Assembly (NCBI GenBank): GCA_947627275.1
Contig: CANQVK010000016.1
Location: 1-64,000, forward strand
Source of the DNA: an uncultured Ruminococcus sp.
GTDB lineage: Bacteria > Bacillota > Clostridia > Oscillospirales > Ruminococcaceae
DNA length: 64,000 nt
Direction of reading: 5' to 3'
Shown: positions 41,973 to 50,844 of the stretch, in pieces
Numbering within the stretch: the first letter of the stretch is position 1
Layout of the letters: every line of letters begins with the position of its first letter
Notes under the pieces: generated by a model
What the model saw: the letters and a program-made list of their open reading frames with translations, nothing else
Told to the model about the DNA's origin: nothing
Databases searched by the model: none
Position numbers and translations under genes: made by a program

Positions 41973-42001
41973 ATTATACCACATATTGAAAAAAAAAGCA
42001 A
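41973..42001 (-). promoter_or_regulatory. Promoter of the yicC-thiN operon
   Basis: Minus strand TTGCTT (42001-41996), 17-base T-rich spacer, TATAAT (41978-41973), about 50 bases before yicC. No other clear promoter or terminator is seen down to thiN. Confidence 0.65.
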
Positions 42002-42023
42002 GTATTTCCGCATATTAAATCGT

Positions 42024-42052
42024 ACAAAAAGGGACGCCGAAGCGTCCCTTAA
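42024..42052 (-). terminator. Terminator of the first GH9 gene
   Basis: Stem GGGACGC (42031-42037) / GCGTCCC (42042-42048) with a CGAA-type tetraloop. On the minus strand it is followed by TTTTTG, after the stop codon of the GH9 gene. Confidence 0.8.
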
Positions 42053-42069
42053 TTTTAGCAATATTCAGA

Positions 42070-45000
42070 TTACTTTGCAGCTGCATCGTACTCAGCCTGT
42101 GTCATGGGGAACTGAGTCTGCTGAATGAGCTTAGCGTCAACAGCCTGAATAGCGAGAGCGTCAGCTGTTGTAACACCGCTACCGTTGTCGATTACGTCAG
42201 CATTGATAGCGCCCTGTTTTGACAGACCGTACTTGTCGGGATTACCGAGAGCCTGGAGGATAGCTGTAGAGTCAGCGATCGTTACCTGACCGTCGCAGTT
42301 AGCATCGCCCCAAAGTGTCTTTGAAGGATCTACAGGATCTGTAGGCTTAGGACCGGGCTCTCCGTCAGCTTCTGCAGCCTCATCCTGCATAAAGGAAGTG
42401 ATCCAAGCAAGAGGAGCGTTCCAGTTGATCGTTACCTCGTTTGTAGACCATGCCTCGATAGAGTCAACGAAGCATCTCTGTGACGGGTTCTCAGGATCTC
42501 CGGGAACGAAAGCAAGAGCGCGTACATAAGGATCCTGGAGGCCTGCGTTAGGACCGCCGGAAAGAATTCCATCGGGAGCCATAGGCAGAGTCTTATCAAG
42601 CTCGTAAGACCAGTATCTGTGGTGAGGATTCTTCTCCATGTAAGAACCATAGCCTGTTACAAAGGAGAACGAAAGCGGGTTTGTACCAAAGAGGTAGTCA
42701 AGAGCCTTTGATACGCCGTTCATGTACTTAATGTCATTGTCAATATCGTAAGCATAAGCCATAACGATACAGTTGTTGATTACCATGGAGTTTGAACCCC
42801 ACTCGTAACCCTTGATCCAAACATCGGGATCGAGGTTGTTCGGGTCGTTGTAAGCTTTTGAGGGAGCCCTATAAGGAATACCGTAACCCTGCTTTCCTTC
42901 TTCAGTGATATAGTCGTCAGCAGCCTTCTTGATAGCTGACTGAACCTTCGTAACCTCGGAAGCATCAAGCATATCGTCGTGGAGCGCCAGTGAGAGCGTA
43001 CCTGCGGAAGCAGTATTTCCCCAGTTGAATGATGTGAATGAGCCGTCCTTGTTCTCACCGCCTACCATAGCTGTGTTACAAGTGTAAGCGTATTCAGACT
43101 CGTCAATGATCTTCTTGAACTCAGCCGCTGTAGCGTCATCGCCCATTGCCTTTGCAGAAAGGTAGATTTCGCAGGCTGCCCAGTAAGCATCGTCAAGAAC
43201 GTTGTTATCACCGTAAGGTCCGCCGCCCTTTGCCTGCCACATAGGAGCGTACAGAGAATCCTCTCTGATCTCTTCCTTCGGGCACTCGCACTTCAGTGAC
43301 GGATGTGTAGTAGGTGTGCTATCATAAGGATAGAAATAAGCCTCATATGCCTTGAATGCCTCAACAGCAGTCTTGAGGTATGTGTCAGCCTTAGAGCTGT
43401 CATAATCCTGCCAGAGTCTTGCAGCCTGACCGGCACAAGCAGCATAGTTAAGCGTAGCAGCAAACGTCGGAGGCTTTACGATACGAGTTGTTCCCCAACC
43501 CTTCTGACCGTTATCCATCGTCTCCTTATCATAGTCCCAAGGTCTAGTAGCAAGACCAGTCCACTTATGGTCGTGGAGCTTGTGATAGTACAGACCTTCG
43601 TACTGACCCCATGCAGTATCGCTTGAAGTAACCTTCATCTGTGCGATCCAGTCAAGTTCAACAGCAGCTTCATCAAGAACATCGGGAACTCCGTTGCCTG
43701 CCTCAGGAACAACAACCGTGCCTGAACCGTCAGCGAACTTAGCCTTGCCCTCTTCTGTCTGAATAGCTCTCTCATACATATTCTGGAGCGTCCAGATAGA
43801 GATACCGCCGTTTACAACGTACTTACCGTGGTCGCCGGCATCATACCAACCGCCGTTTGCGGTAAGTGTACCGGACTTGTATGTTGAAGTTGCTTCTTCC
43901 TTGGAGGCATACTCATTCTTCCAGATCTTCTGGATAGAAGCTGTATCGGTCTTATGACCGCCCTTGTGACCCATTCCTGTACCCTTGCCGTCAGATCCGC
44001 CTGATGTACAGTACTCGTCTTCAATATCAATACCCGAACGGTTCTGATAGAAGTAGTTCATAGCATTTGTGAGCAGGTTGTGCGACTCATCATAGTAGAT
44101 ATTATCGCCGATATTGAACTCGAAAGATCTCCAGTCCTGTCCCTGGATCTTGATGTAGTATCTGCCGGGAACATCGAACTCAGAGAAATCGAGCTTACAA
44201 ACGGTGTCGGCAGAGTCCGCATCCTTCTCAGGAGAAGTAGATGTGCCTGACCATACAACCTTGCCTGTAGCAGCATCGCACACGTCAAATCCGTATGTAC
44301 CGCTGAGAGAGATCTTTGTTGCGTTAGGCAGAACGTCGCCCTGGTTATCGCCGAGAACAGCAACCTTGGCAAGGTTCGGATAGTAACCGATCTGGTTTAC
44401 AGAAACAAAGTTTACGGACTTTCCGTCAACTGTCATATATTCTGCGATCTCGTCTGTGAAGGTTGCGCCGTAGTCACGGTTTGTAGCGCCGTAGGACTTG
44501 TTTGGATCTGCATCGCATTCATTACAAGTCTTACATACGATGGACATATCGTCAAACCAAAGTTCGTCGCCTTCCTGAGCGTTGCCGCCATAGCCGTTTG
44601 AATCCTTAGCATAGTGGAATGTCCATTCAGCAGCCTCAAGATCCTTTGTAGGCTTGAATGTGCCTGAAAATGTCTGATATTCAGTAGTAAGCTTTACAGC
44701 ATTGCCCCACTGACCGCCCATGCTGACACCCATGACGAACTGACCGTCTTTAAGGCTGAAGTATTCATCATTACCAGAAATATCACCGATCTTAGAGCAA
44801 AGCTCCATGCCGGCTCTCTTAGCCTTAACCTTAAAGCTTACCTCGTATTCGTGATTCGCCTTGAAGTTAAGATTTCTGTGACGGAACTGAAGATCCCACT
44901 TGGACTTTTCGCCGCCCTCCGGAACCTTTACTGTGATGTGGAATGCTTCGTCTTCAAGTCTGAAGTCCTGCTTAGCAGGGGATGTTTCACATGTGTGCCA

Positions 45001-45147
45001 AGGCAGCGCCTTATTTGTAAATGACGTCTCACCAAGTACCTGACCTGCCGAAGCGCTCAGAGGAGCGATCGTGCCGGTAACGGCAGTAGCGAGCATAGCC
45101 ATAGACATAAGACTTCCGGCAATTGCCTTAGAAATTTTCTTGTGCAT
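42070..45147 (-). CDS. Secreted GH9 cellulase with CBM4-type domain and dockerin
   Basis: A 1025-residue cellulosomal endoglucanase or cellobiohydrolase. Order of parts: signal peptide (1-34, ending SASAG), CBM4/9-type domain (about 35-190), Ig-like domain (about 215-310), GH9 catalytic domain (about 315-930) and type I dockerin (about 946-1015). GH9 residues: WYDAGDHGKY near 435 (base Asp), NPHHRYW and the acid Glu in NEVTINWNAPL near 904. The dockerin has a clear calcium loop DANCDGQVTIAD and a second, less regular one. The start at 45147 has GGGAGGG upstream. The scaffoldin that would bind it is not in the window. Confidence 0.93.
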   Translation of the reverse strand: MHKKISKAIAGSLMSMAMLATAVTGTIAPLSASAGQVLGETSFTNKALPWHTCETSPAKQDFRLEDEAFHITVKVPEGGEKSKWDLQFRHRNLNFKANHEYEVSFKVKAKRAGMELCSKIGDISGNDEYFSLKDGQFVMGVSMGGQWGNAVKLTTEYQTFSGTFKPTKDLEAAEWTFHYAKDSNGYGGNAQEGDELWFDDMSIVCKTCNECDADPNKSYGATNRDYGATFTDEIAEYMTVDGKSVNFVSVNQIGYYPNLAKVAVLGDNQGDVLPNATKISLSGTYGFDVCDAATGKVVWSGTSTSPEKDADSADTVCKLDFSEFDVPGRYYIKIQGQDWRSFEFNIGDNIYYDESHNLLTNAMNYFYQNRSGIDIEDEYCTSGGSDGKGTGMGHKGGHKTDTASIQKIWKNEYASKEEATSTYKSGTLTANGGWYDAGDHGKYVVNGGISIWTLQNMYERAIQTEEGKAKFADGSGTVVVPEAGNGVPDVLDEAAVELDWIAQMKVTSSDTAWGQYEGLYYHKLHDHKWTGLATRPWDYDKETMDNGQKGWGTTRIVKPPTFAATLNYAACAGQAARLWQDYDSSKADTYLKTAVEAFKAYEAYFYPYDSTPTTHPSLKCECPKEEIREDSLYAPMWQAKGGGPYGDNNVLDDAYWAACEIYLSAKAMGDDATAAEFKKIIDESEYAYTCNTAMVGGENKDGSFTSFNWGNTASAGTLSLALHDDMLDASEVTKVQSAIKKAADDYITEEGKQGYGIPYRAPSKAYNDPNNLDPDVWIKGYEWGSNSMVINNCIVMAYAYDIDNDIKYMNGVSKALDYLFGTNPLSFSFVTGYGSYMEKNPHHRYWSYELDKTLPMAPDGILSGGPNAGLQDPYVRALAFVPGDPENPSQRCFVDSIEAWSTNEVTINWNAPLAWITSFMQDEAAEADGEPGPKPTDPVDPSKTLWGDANCDGQVTIADSTAILQALGNPDKYGLSKQGAINADVIDNGSGVTTADALAIQAVDAKLIQQTQFPMTQAEYDAAAK

Positions 45148-45272
45148 TTGTATACCCTCCCAAAAAATTTTAAAATATGTTTCTATAACGCCGCGCCAGT
45201 GCATACGCCGCGATTATATGTGCGTCATAACGAGCGGCATATCCTGCACCTGCCACTTCTCGTTATCCTAAT

Positions 45273-45301
45273 TATAGTATATTACTCGAAAAAAGTAAAT
45301 A
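45273..45301 (-). promoter_or_regulatory. Promoter of the first GH9 gene
   Basis: Minus strand TTTACT (45301-45296), 17-base spacer, TATAAT (45278-45273). The leader to the start codon is about 120 bases and GC-rich in parts. Confidence 0.6.
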
Positions 45302-45370
45302 GCTTTCTGAAATTTCGTATATTCCTATAATAACAATGTGTTTTTTTTGTGTATTTTTGACAATAGGTAT

Positions 45371-45408
45371 ATGAAAACAAAGAGGAACGAACTCCTCTTT
45401 GTTTTCAT
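45371..45408. terminator. Terminator of the second GH9 gene
   Basis: Perfect 16-bp inverted repeat: ATGAAAACAAAGAGGA (45371-45386) and its reverse complement (45393-45408) around the loop ACGAAC. It lies just after the stop codon of the upstream cellulase on the minus strand. The stem itself supplies the U-rich arm. Confidence 0.65.
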
Positions 45409-45420
45409 ACTGTGAATAAG

Positions 45421-47835
45421 TTATTTTTTTAAAGGAAGATCCTCTATTCTTATGATCTTAGCGTCAACTTTGGCAATTGTAAGAGCGTCATCAGGGGTGA
45501 TTCCGGGTTCGCCGTTTACATCGCCGTTTATTGCTCCCTGCTCGGAAAGGCCATACTTATCCTGATTTCCGAGATGCTGGAGAATAGCTGTAGAATCCGC
45601 GATAGTCACAACGCCGTCGCAGTTGGCGTCTCCTGCAAGATATTCGCCCGAAGGTGCGGTCGGAGAAGTTTGCGAAGTCGCAGGCGGCGTCTGCGGTTCT
45701 GTGGGCGTGGGAGTTTCGCCGCCTGTGCCGCCAATCTCTGCGCTGACTACGGCAGTCGTGCCGTCAGGCTCGGTTCCCCAAACGAGAATGTCATTTACAT
45801 ACATTGTAATGTGGCTGTTGTAGGCAGCGGAAACCTTGATATTATCGCAGTCCTCAATGCCCTCGTAAGACCAGTCGTTTGCGGGATCCCATGCGCCCTT
45901 TGTGGATTGACCGTCGATAGCGTCGGGAATGGAGATCCTGAACTGAACCTCGTCACGATGCTCGCTCTGTCCCGTAGGCATGATAGCTCTGCCGTCCTCG
46001 AAAGCTACTTCTGCATAATAGGTATTTCCCGTAGGATCGCCCTCATACTTATGGATTCCGTTGGAAACCGCATGTCCTGCTTCTCCCTCGGGATACTGCT
46101 GAGACTTGACCTCCAAAGAAATGTTATCCACAGAAAGTCCGGCAGCCAAAACCTCCGAAACGTCAAAGTAATAGCGGTACTTGACATCCTCATATACTCG
46201 TGTAGGCCATGCCGTATGATTCATTGCCCATGCCTTTATTTCCGAATAGCTGTCGCCCTTTCCGTTGAGGACAGCCGCCATTTTCCATTCAGCCCACTTC
46301 GGAGTCTCCTTAGGCGGGAAGTCTGCAAGAGGTTTGCCGCCCTCCTCGGCAATAAACGCACAGAGAGCCGAAGTAAATCCGGCGTTGTAGTCGATAGCGA
46401 CCTCTGTATGCTCGTATGCGGCGTTCTCGTCCTTGAAGCTACCGTCCTTACCGGGGCCGCCGATAAGAGCGCCGTAAAGGGTGTGGGCATATTCAGTCTG
46501 CCACTCCTCGCCGCCGGTGGAAGCGCCGGCTTCCTTTCCGAGCTCATTCCAGTGATCGTCGTGGATTCCGGAGGTCGTTCTGTGGTGGACGTTTACAGGG
46601 TTCTTGTCGCCCATTCCAAGAACGTAGCAGAGTCCGAGGTCGTTGTTGCCAAAGGCATAGTCGAACTGTTCCTTCGCCCATGTATCATACTTCTGAACAG
46701 CAGCCGCGTCGTCCTTCAAAATAGTATCTGTAGCCATTTTCGCCAGCATTACCGTGTTAGCCATATGACGGAGAGAACCCCACTGGAAAAGCCATGCAAG
46801 ACCGTCGGGAGTGTATTCTATCTTCTTTCCGCCGTAACCGTCAGTCCAGTATCCAAGATGATGCTTGACGTGGTCTATCCACTCCTGCTTGCCCGTATTC
46901 TGAGCATAGAGCAGAGCGGCTGCCTGTGAAACGTCGTCCCAGCAGAGACCCCATGTGTACTTTCTCTCAGTTGACTGATTTTCAAGGGCAAACATCGGTA
47001 TATAGTCGCTTTCGCACTTGTCCAGATACGCCTGATCTCCCGTCGCCATATAGAGGAAGTTTGCGGCAACCATCAGCTCGTCGAACCAGTCGTCGTCGGA
47101 GCCTGTCTGTGCTGCGTTGTAATAGCCCTTGGCAATGCCCTGATTCTTGTTGCTTCTCGTCTTATCGGCACGCTCGAAAAGGCTCTTTGCCTGTTCCAAA
47201 TATTTCGCAGCGGTATCCGGGTCTTCGTCTTTCAGTATCAGCGAACCTACAGCCAGAGCCGACGCCATATCCGCAACAACTGTAGTTGCGTCGATCTCGT
47301 CGTATGGTCTGACTGTCTCGCCGGATTTCAAGGTAAACTTTCTCATGTAGACCTCGCAGCTTCCCCACCATACGTGGTCGAAGCCGTCCTCGCCGATAGT
47401 TCCGATAACCTTGTCTCCCAGATCGCATCGTGAAACGTAATCCAGCCCCCATTTCAGGTTTCTGAGATAGTTTTCATAAAGTCCAGCCTCTTTGACAGCG
47501 TCCTTGTACGAATAGAGTCCCCAGCCGAGAACCCACGCAGAATAGGCATTTGTCAGTGTAAATTTCAGGTGATCTCCGGCGTCGAACCATCCGCCGTCCA
47601 CAATATCCGCAGGAGTTCCGTCCTCTTTCAGCATTGAATCCGCCCTCCATGAAACGGAGTTCCACTCGGGAAGCGTACCCGCCTGCTGAACCTCATAGAA
47701 GAAAAGAGACTTCTGCAAAGCCTCGGCGTAGTTGACATCATCAGCCGCAGAGGACTGTGCCATAGGCAGAGCCGCAAGCATACCTGCCGAAACCGCCATA
47801 GCGGACAGCGCCGCCGTAATTTTTTTTAGTTTCAT
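45421..47835 (-). CDS. Secreted GH9 endoglucanase with CBM3c-type module and dockerin
   Basis: An 804-residue cellulosomal GH9 of the processive type: signal peptide (1-30, ending SSAA), N-terminal catalytic domain (about 33-490), fused CBM3c-like module (about 500-670), Pro/Thr linker (TPTPTEPQTPPATSQTSP) and a type I dockerin (about 737-800). Catalytic landmarks: WFDAGDHLKF near 83, VHHRTTSG, and the acid Glu in YEHTEVAIDYNAGF near 478. The dockerin begins GDANCDGVVTIAD. Both GH9 genes lie in the same direction with separate promoters and terminators. The CBM3c in such enzymes feeds a single chain to the active site. Confidence 0.93.
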   Translation of the reverse strand: MKLKKITAALSAMAVSAGMLAALPMAQSSAADDVNYAEALQKSLFFYEVQQAGTLPEWNSVSWRADSMLKEDGTPADIVDGGWFDAGDHLKFTLTNAYSAWVLGWGLYSYKDAVKEAGLYENYLRNLKWGLDYVSRCDLGDKVIGTIGEDGFDHVWWGSCEVYMRKFTLKSGETVRPYDEIDATTVVADMASALAVGSLILKDEDPDTAAKYLEQAKSLFERADKTRSNKNQGIAKGYYNAAQTGSDDDWFDELMVAANFLYMATGDQAYLDKCESDYIPMFALENQSTERKYTWGLCWDDVSQAAALLYAQNTGKQEWIDHVKHHLGYWTDGYGGKKIEYTPDGLAWLFQWGSLRHMANTVMLAKMATDTILKDDAAAVQKYDTWAKEQFDYAFGNNDLGLCYVLGMGDKNPVNVHHRTTSGIHDDHWNELGKEAGASTGGEEWQTEYAHTLYGALIGGPGKDGSFKDENAAYEHTEVAIDYNAGFTSALCAFIAEEGGKPLADFPPKETPKWAEWKMAAVLNGKGDSYSEIKAWAMNHTAWPTRVYEDVKYRYYFDVSEVLAAGLSVDNISLEVKSQQYPEGEAGHAVSNGIHKYEGDPTGNTYYAEVAFEDGRAIMPTGQSEHRDEVQFRISIPDAIDGQSTKGAWDPANDWSYEGIEDCDNIKVSAAYNSHITMYVNDILVWGTEPDGTTAVVSAEIGGTGGETPTPTEPQTPPATSQTSPTAPSGEYLAGDANCDGVVTIADSTAILQHLGNQDKYGLSEQGAINGDVNGEPGITPDDALTIAKVDAKIIRIEDLPLKK

Positions 47836-47907
47836 AAATTAATTACCCCCTCGATCAGATTGTCCGCCATATTTCTTTCAGCAGACCAACGAAATATCCG
47901 TAATTTT

Positions 47908-47936
47908 ACTATACACTATTTTTCTCGATTTGTCAA
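47908..47936 (-). promoter_or_regulatory. Promoter of the second GH9 gene
   Basis: Minus strand TTGACA (47936-47931), 17-base spacer, TATAGT (47913-47908), about 70 bases before the start codon. Confidence 0.75.
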
Positions 47937-47950
47937 GATGATTTTCATGT

Positions 47951-48796
47951 TTATTTTTCAAGAACGCACCAACTCAATTCAAGTATCTCGCCCTCTTTGA
48001 CCGTCACCTCCGTACCCTCGTAAAAGCCGTGGCTGCCCTCCTTATAAATGGCGTCATAGTCTATGGCATTAACGTTCTCATGAACGTAATACATCTGATA
48101 GCCCTGATCGGTTGTAGGTACAAGTCTGTATGTTCCGGGTTCAAAATCAACTCCGCAGCGAAACATTCCTGAATGTTCAAAGGGACTGTTTACGCCGTCA
48201 AAAACGTCCAGCGCGACAGCCTCGCACCATACCAATTCTATGTAATCATCAGTTTCAAGATCAACTATTGCGGAACTGTCGAACCACTTGCCGCTTATAA
48301 TATCATTGCATTCCGGGTCGCTGTACATCGCATAACACGCCTCTCTCTGCATATCGACAAAGTCGCTGTCGTTCACCGTCAGTATATATGTACCCTTCGG
48401 AATATCCTCGCCTATTTTGTAAACTCCGGCATCGTAATGACCTTGGCTGTAATTTTTATCGGGTTCAGTTGCAGAACTCGCCGGCTCCGAAACAAAGGAG
48501 CTGTTTATTATATTTGATTCCGAGGATTCAATATCCGTCTTAAGCATGTCCTTTAATTGAAAAATCAAACAAAAAATACCCGTCGCTAATGCAATTATTA
48601 CAGCCGCTGCGACTACAATAACAGTGGACGGCGACGTATCCTTTTTCTTTTTTTCCGAAAGATCCTGACCGCATTCGGTGCAGAATTTCACGTTCCCCGG
48701 AAGAATAGTTCCGCACAATGGACACATCTTTTCATCTATCGTACCGTTATTGTAGTCGTCGGACGCTTTTCTGTGCGGATCATCATAATTATTCAC
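47951..48796 (-). CDS. Zinc-ribbon membrane protein with two repeated beta domains
   Basis: A 281-residue protein of unknown role. It has an N-terminal zinc ribbon (CPLCGTILPGNVKFCTECGQ, about 25-44), a Lys-rich stretch, one membrane helix (about 58-80), a Ser-rich linker, and two tandem domains with shared landmarks: IGEDIPKGTYILT then DYIELVWCEAV, and CGVDFEPGTYRLV then EILELSWCVLE. The soluble part is probably outside the cell. The start is taken as GTG at 48796 because of spacing from GGGG; a TTG at 48799 is possible. Its promoter is not evident. Confidence 0.7.
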   Translation of the reverse strand: MNNYDDPHRKASDDYNNGTIDEKMCPLCGTILPGNVKFCTECGQDLSEKKKKDTSPSTVIVVAAAVIIALATGIFCLIFQLKDMLKTDIESSESNIINSSFVSEPASSATEPDKNYSQGHYDAGVYKIGEDIPKGTYILTVNDSDFVDMQREACYAMYSDPECNDIISGKWFDSSAIVDLETDDYIELVWCEAVALDVFDGVNSPFEHSGMFRCGVDFEPGTYRLVPTTDQGYQMYYVHENVNAIDYDAIYKEGSHGFYEGTEVTVKEGEILELSWCVLEK

Positions 48797-48820
48797 CAAA
48801 AATCCCCTCTCCCTCTGCTG

Positions 48821-48853
48821 AAAAAGGCTGCACCTTAACAGTACAGCCTTTTA
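48821..48853 (-). terminator. Terminator after the ispH-S1 gene
   Basis: Minus strand stem AAAAGGCTG (48852-48844) / CAGCCTTTT (48830-48822), ending in TTTTT. It closes the long minus-strand cluster that begins at tepA. Confidence 0.75.
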
Positions 48854-48876
48854 AATCAAATTAATACAGCGAAAAA

Positions 48877-50844
48877 TCAATCTTCGTCATCGTATTCTTC
48901 ATCATCGGCAGTGTCCTCAGCAAGAGCGCGCATGGAAATGCTGATCCTCTTTGACTCAGGGTCAATGTCAATGATCTTAACGTCAACAACATCGCCTACA
49001 GACACAATATCCTTTACATTCTCGACCTTCTTGTCAGCAAGCTGAGAAATATGGATAAGACCGTCAACTCCATCAATGATCTGAGCGAAAGCTCCGAAGC
49101 TTGTGATAGATACGATAGTAGCCTTAACAACATCGCCTACGCTGTAGCTGGACTTGAAGATCTCCCAAGGATTGTCCTCAGCCTTCTTGAAACCGAGAGA
49201 AATTCTGTTTTCCTCTGCGTTGAGATCCTTGATATATACTTCGAGAGTATCGCCAACGGAAACTACCTCGTTGGGGTGCTTGATCCTCTTCCATGAAAGC
49301 TCAGAAATATGAACCATGCCGTCGATACCGCCAAGGTCAACGAATGCGCCGAAGCTTGTAAGGGACTTTACCTTGCCCACATATGTCTTGCCGATTTCAG
49401 CTCCTGCCCAGAATGCGGCGCGCGCCTCTTCCTTCTTTGCAGCGTCAACAGCCTTTATAGAACCAACGGCTCTCTTTTTGCCGCCCTCGTCCACCTCGAT
49501 TATCTTGAACTGGACCTTCTGCTTATTCAGTTGATCAAGCTCAGCGCCTCTGGGGAGTCCCGACTGTGAAGCGGGGATGAAAACTCTTACGCCCATGTAA
49601 TTAAGAGTAACGCCCTTATTTACAATACGGCTTACAGTACCCTCGAGAACCGTACCTTCTTCCTTAGCCTTGACAACCGTGTCGTAGCCTGCCTGCTCGT
49701 CGACCTTTCTCTTGGAGAGAGCAACGGTGCCCTCGCTGTCGTTTACCTTGATAACGATAAGATCGATCTCATCGCCTATGGCAACGAGGTCGGCGGGCTT
49801 CTTTGTAGAATCGTCCGTAAGATCCTCAAGCTTAACGTAGCCTGTATGTTTTGTTCCCAAATCAACAGTGATCTCGGCATTATCTATGCCTACAACTATG
49901 CCCTTGACTTTTTCACCTGTATGTATTTTTTTGAATGACTGATCGAGAGCCTCAGCGAAGTCGATCTCCTCATCCTGATTTGCAGTAAGATTAACATTTT
50001 CTGTCATAGTGGTTTGTACCTCCTTGATTATATATGCCGGCGTTGAAGCCCCGGCTGTTATGCCGATTTTGCCGGCACAGGGCAGCATCAAAGATGAAAG
50101 CTCGTCCGAATTTTCTATGTGATACGTTTTGCAGTAACGGCTGCACACCTCGTAAAGCTTGACCGTGTTGGAGCTGTGTTTTCCTCCGACAACGAGCATG
50201 ACGTCAGAGCTTTTAGCAAGCTCGGCCGCATCTGACTGCCTTGTATCGGTAGCGCTGCATATGGTATCGAATATGACAATATCGGGATTGCCTTTTGGGA
50301 TCACCTTCAAACATTCTTCCCATTCTATTATATTATACGTTGTTTGCGCAACGAATGCAAGCTTTTTTTTCAAAAAATTCCCGTTTTTCTCAAAAACGTG
50401 TTTTAGCTCAACGTTATCCCTAAAAACGATGCAATTTTGTTCACAATGCCCAATGATCCCTTGGACTTCGGGGTGGTTCACATCGCCTGCTATGAGTATC
50501 ATATAGCCCTCTCCGGACTTTTCGGCGACTATCCTGTGGATCTTCGCTACAAAAGGACAGGTCGCATCAAGCATTCGGCAGCCCTTTTCCGCTATCCTGT
50601 CGTAAACCGCCCTGCCTACGCCATGAGAACGGATAACGACCGTTTCATCGGGAAGCAGCTCGTCAACCGAATCAACTACCCTTGCGCCCTTGGCTTTCAT
50701 ATCGTTCACAACGTCCTGATTGTGGATTATAGGTCCGAGAGTAGCTACCTTAGTATTGCTTCCCAATTCATTATACACCATTTTTACGGCTCTGTCAACC
50801 CCAAAGCAGAAGCCTGCCGATCTTGCGACTGTGACTTTACTCAT
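48877..50844 (-). CDS. ispH: IspH-ribosomal protein S1 fusion
   Basis: A 655-residue bifunctional protein. Residues 1-280 are IspH, the [4Fe-4S] reductase making IPP and DMAPP in the MEP pathway, with its three cluster Cys in AGFCFGVDRAV, DATCPFV and FDTICSATDTRQ. Residues about 310-640 hold four S1 RNA-binding repeats, for example VKSLTSFGAFVDLGGIDGMV and VSITSFGAFAQIIDGVDG, then an acidic tail. The fusion is known in Clostridia. The ATG at 50844 has AAAGGAG upstream and overlaps plsC by eight bases; the frame to 50892 is rejected. Confidence 0.94.
   Translation of the reverse strand: MSKVTVARSAGFCFGVDRAVKMVYNELGSNTKVATLGPIIHNQDVVNDMKAKGARVVDSVDELLPDETVVIRSHGVGRAVYDRIAEKGCRMLDATCPFVAKIHRIVAEKSGEGYMILIAGDVNHPEVQGIIGHCEQNCIVFRDNVELKHVFEKNGNFLKKKLAFVAQTTYNIIEWEECLKVIPKGNPDIVIFDTICSATDTRQSDAAELAKSSDVMLVVGGKHSSNTVKLYEVCSRYCKTYHIENSDELSSLMLPCAGKIGITAGASTPAYIIKEVQTTMTENVNLTANQDEEIDFAEALDQSFKKIHTGEKVKGIVVGIDNAEITVDLGTKHTGYVKLEDLTDDSTKKPADLVAIGDEIDLIVIKVNDSEGTVALSKRKVDEQAGYDTVVKAKEEGTVLEGTVSRIVNKGVTLNYMGVRVFIPASQSGLPRGAELDQLNKQKVQFKIIEVDEGGKKRAVGSIKAVDAAKKEEARAAFWAGAEIGKTYVGKVKSLTSFGAFVDLGGIDGMVHISELSWKRIKHPNEVVSVGDTLEVYIKDLNAEENRISLGFKKAEDNPWEIFKSSYSVGDVVKATIVSITSFGAFAQIIDGVDGLIHISQLADKKVENVKDIVSVGDVVDVKIIDIDPESKRISISMRALAEDTADDEEYDDED

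Noticed and set aside
45574-46929. 451-codon plus-strand ORF opposite the second GH9 gene
   Set aside because: Shadow of the cellulase coding strand with no ribosome binding site.
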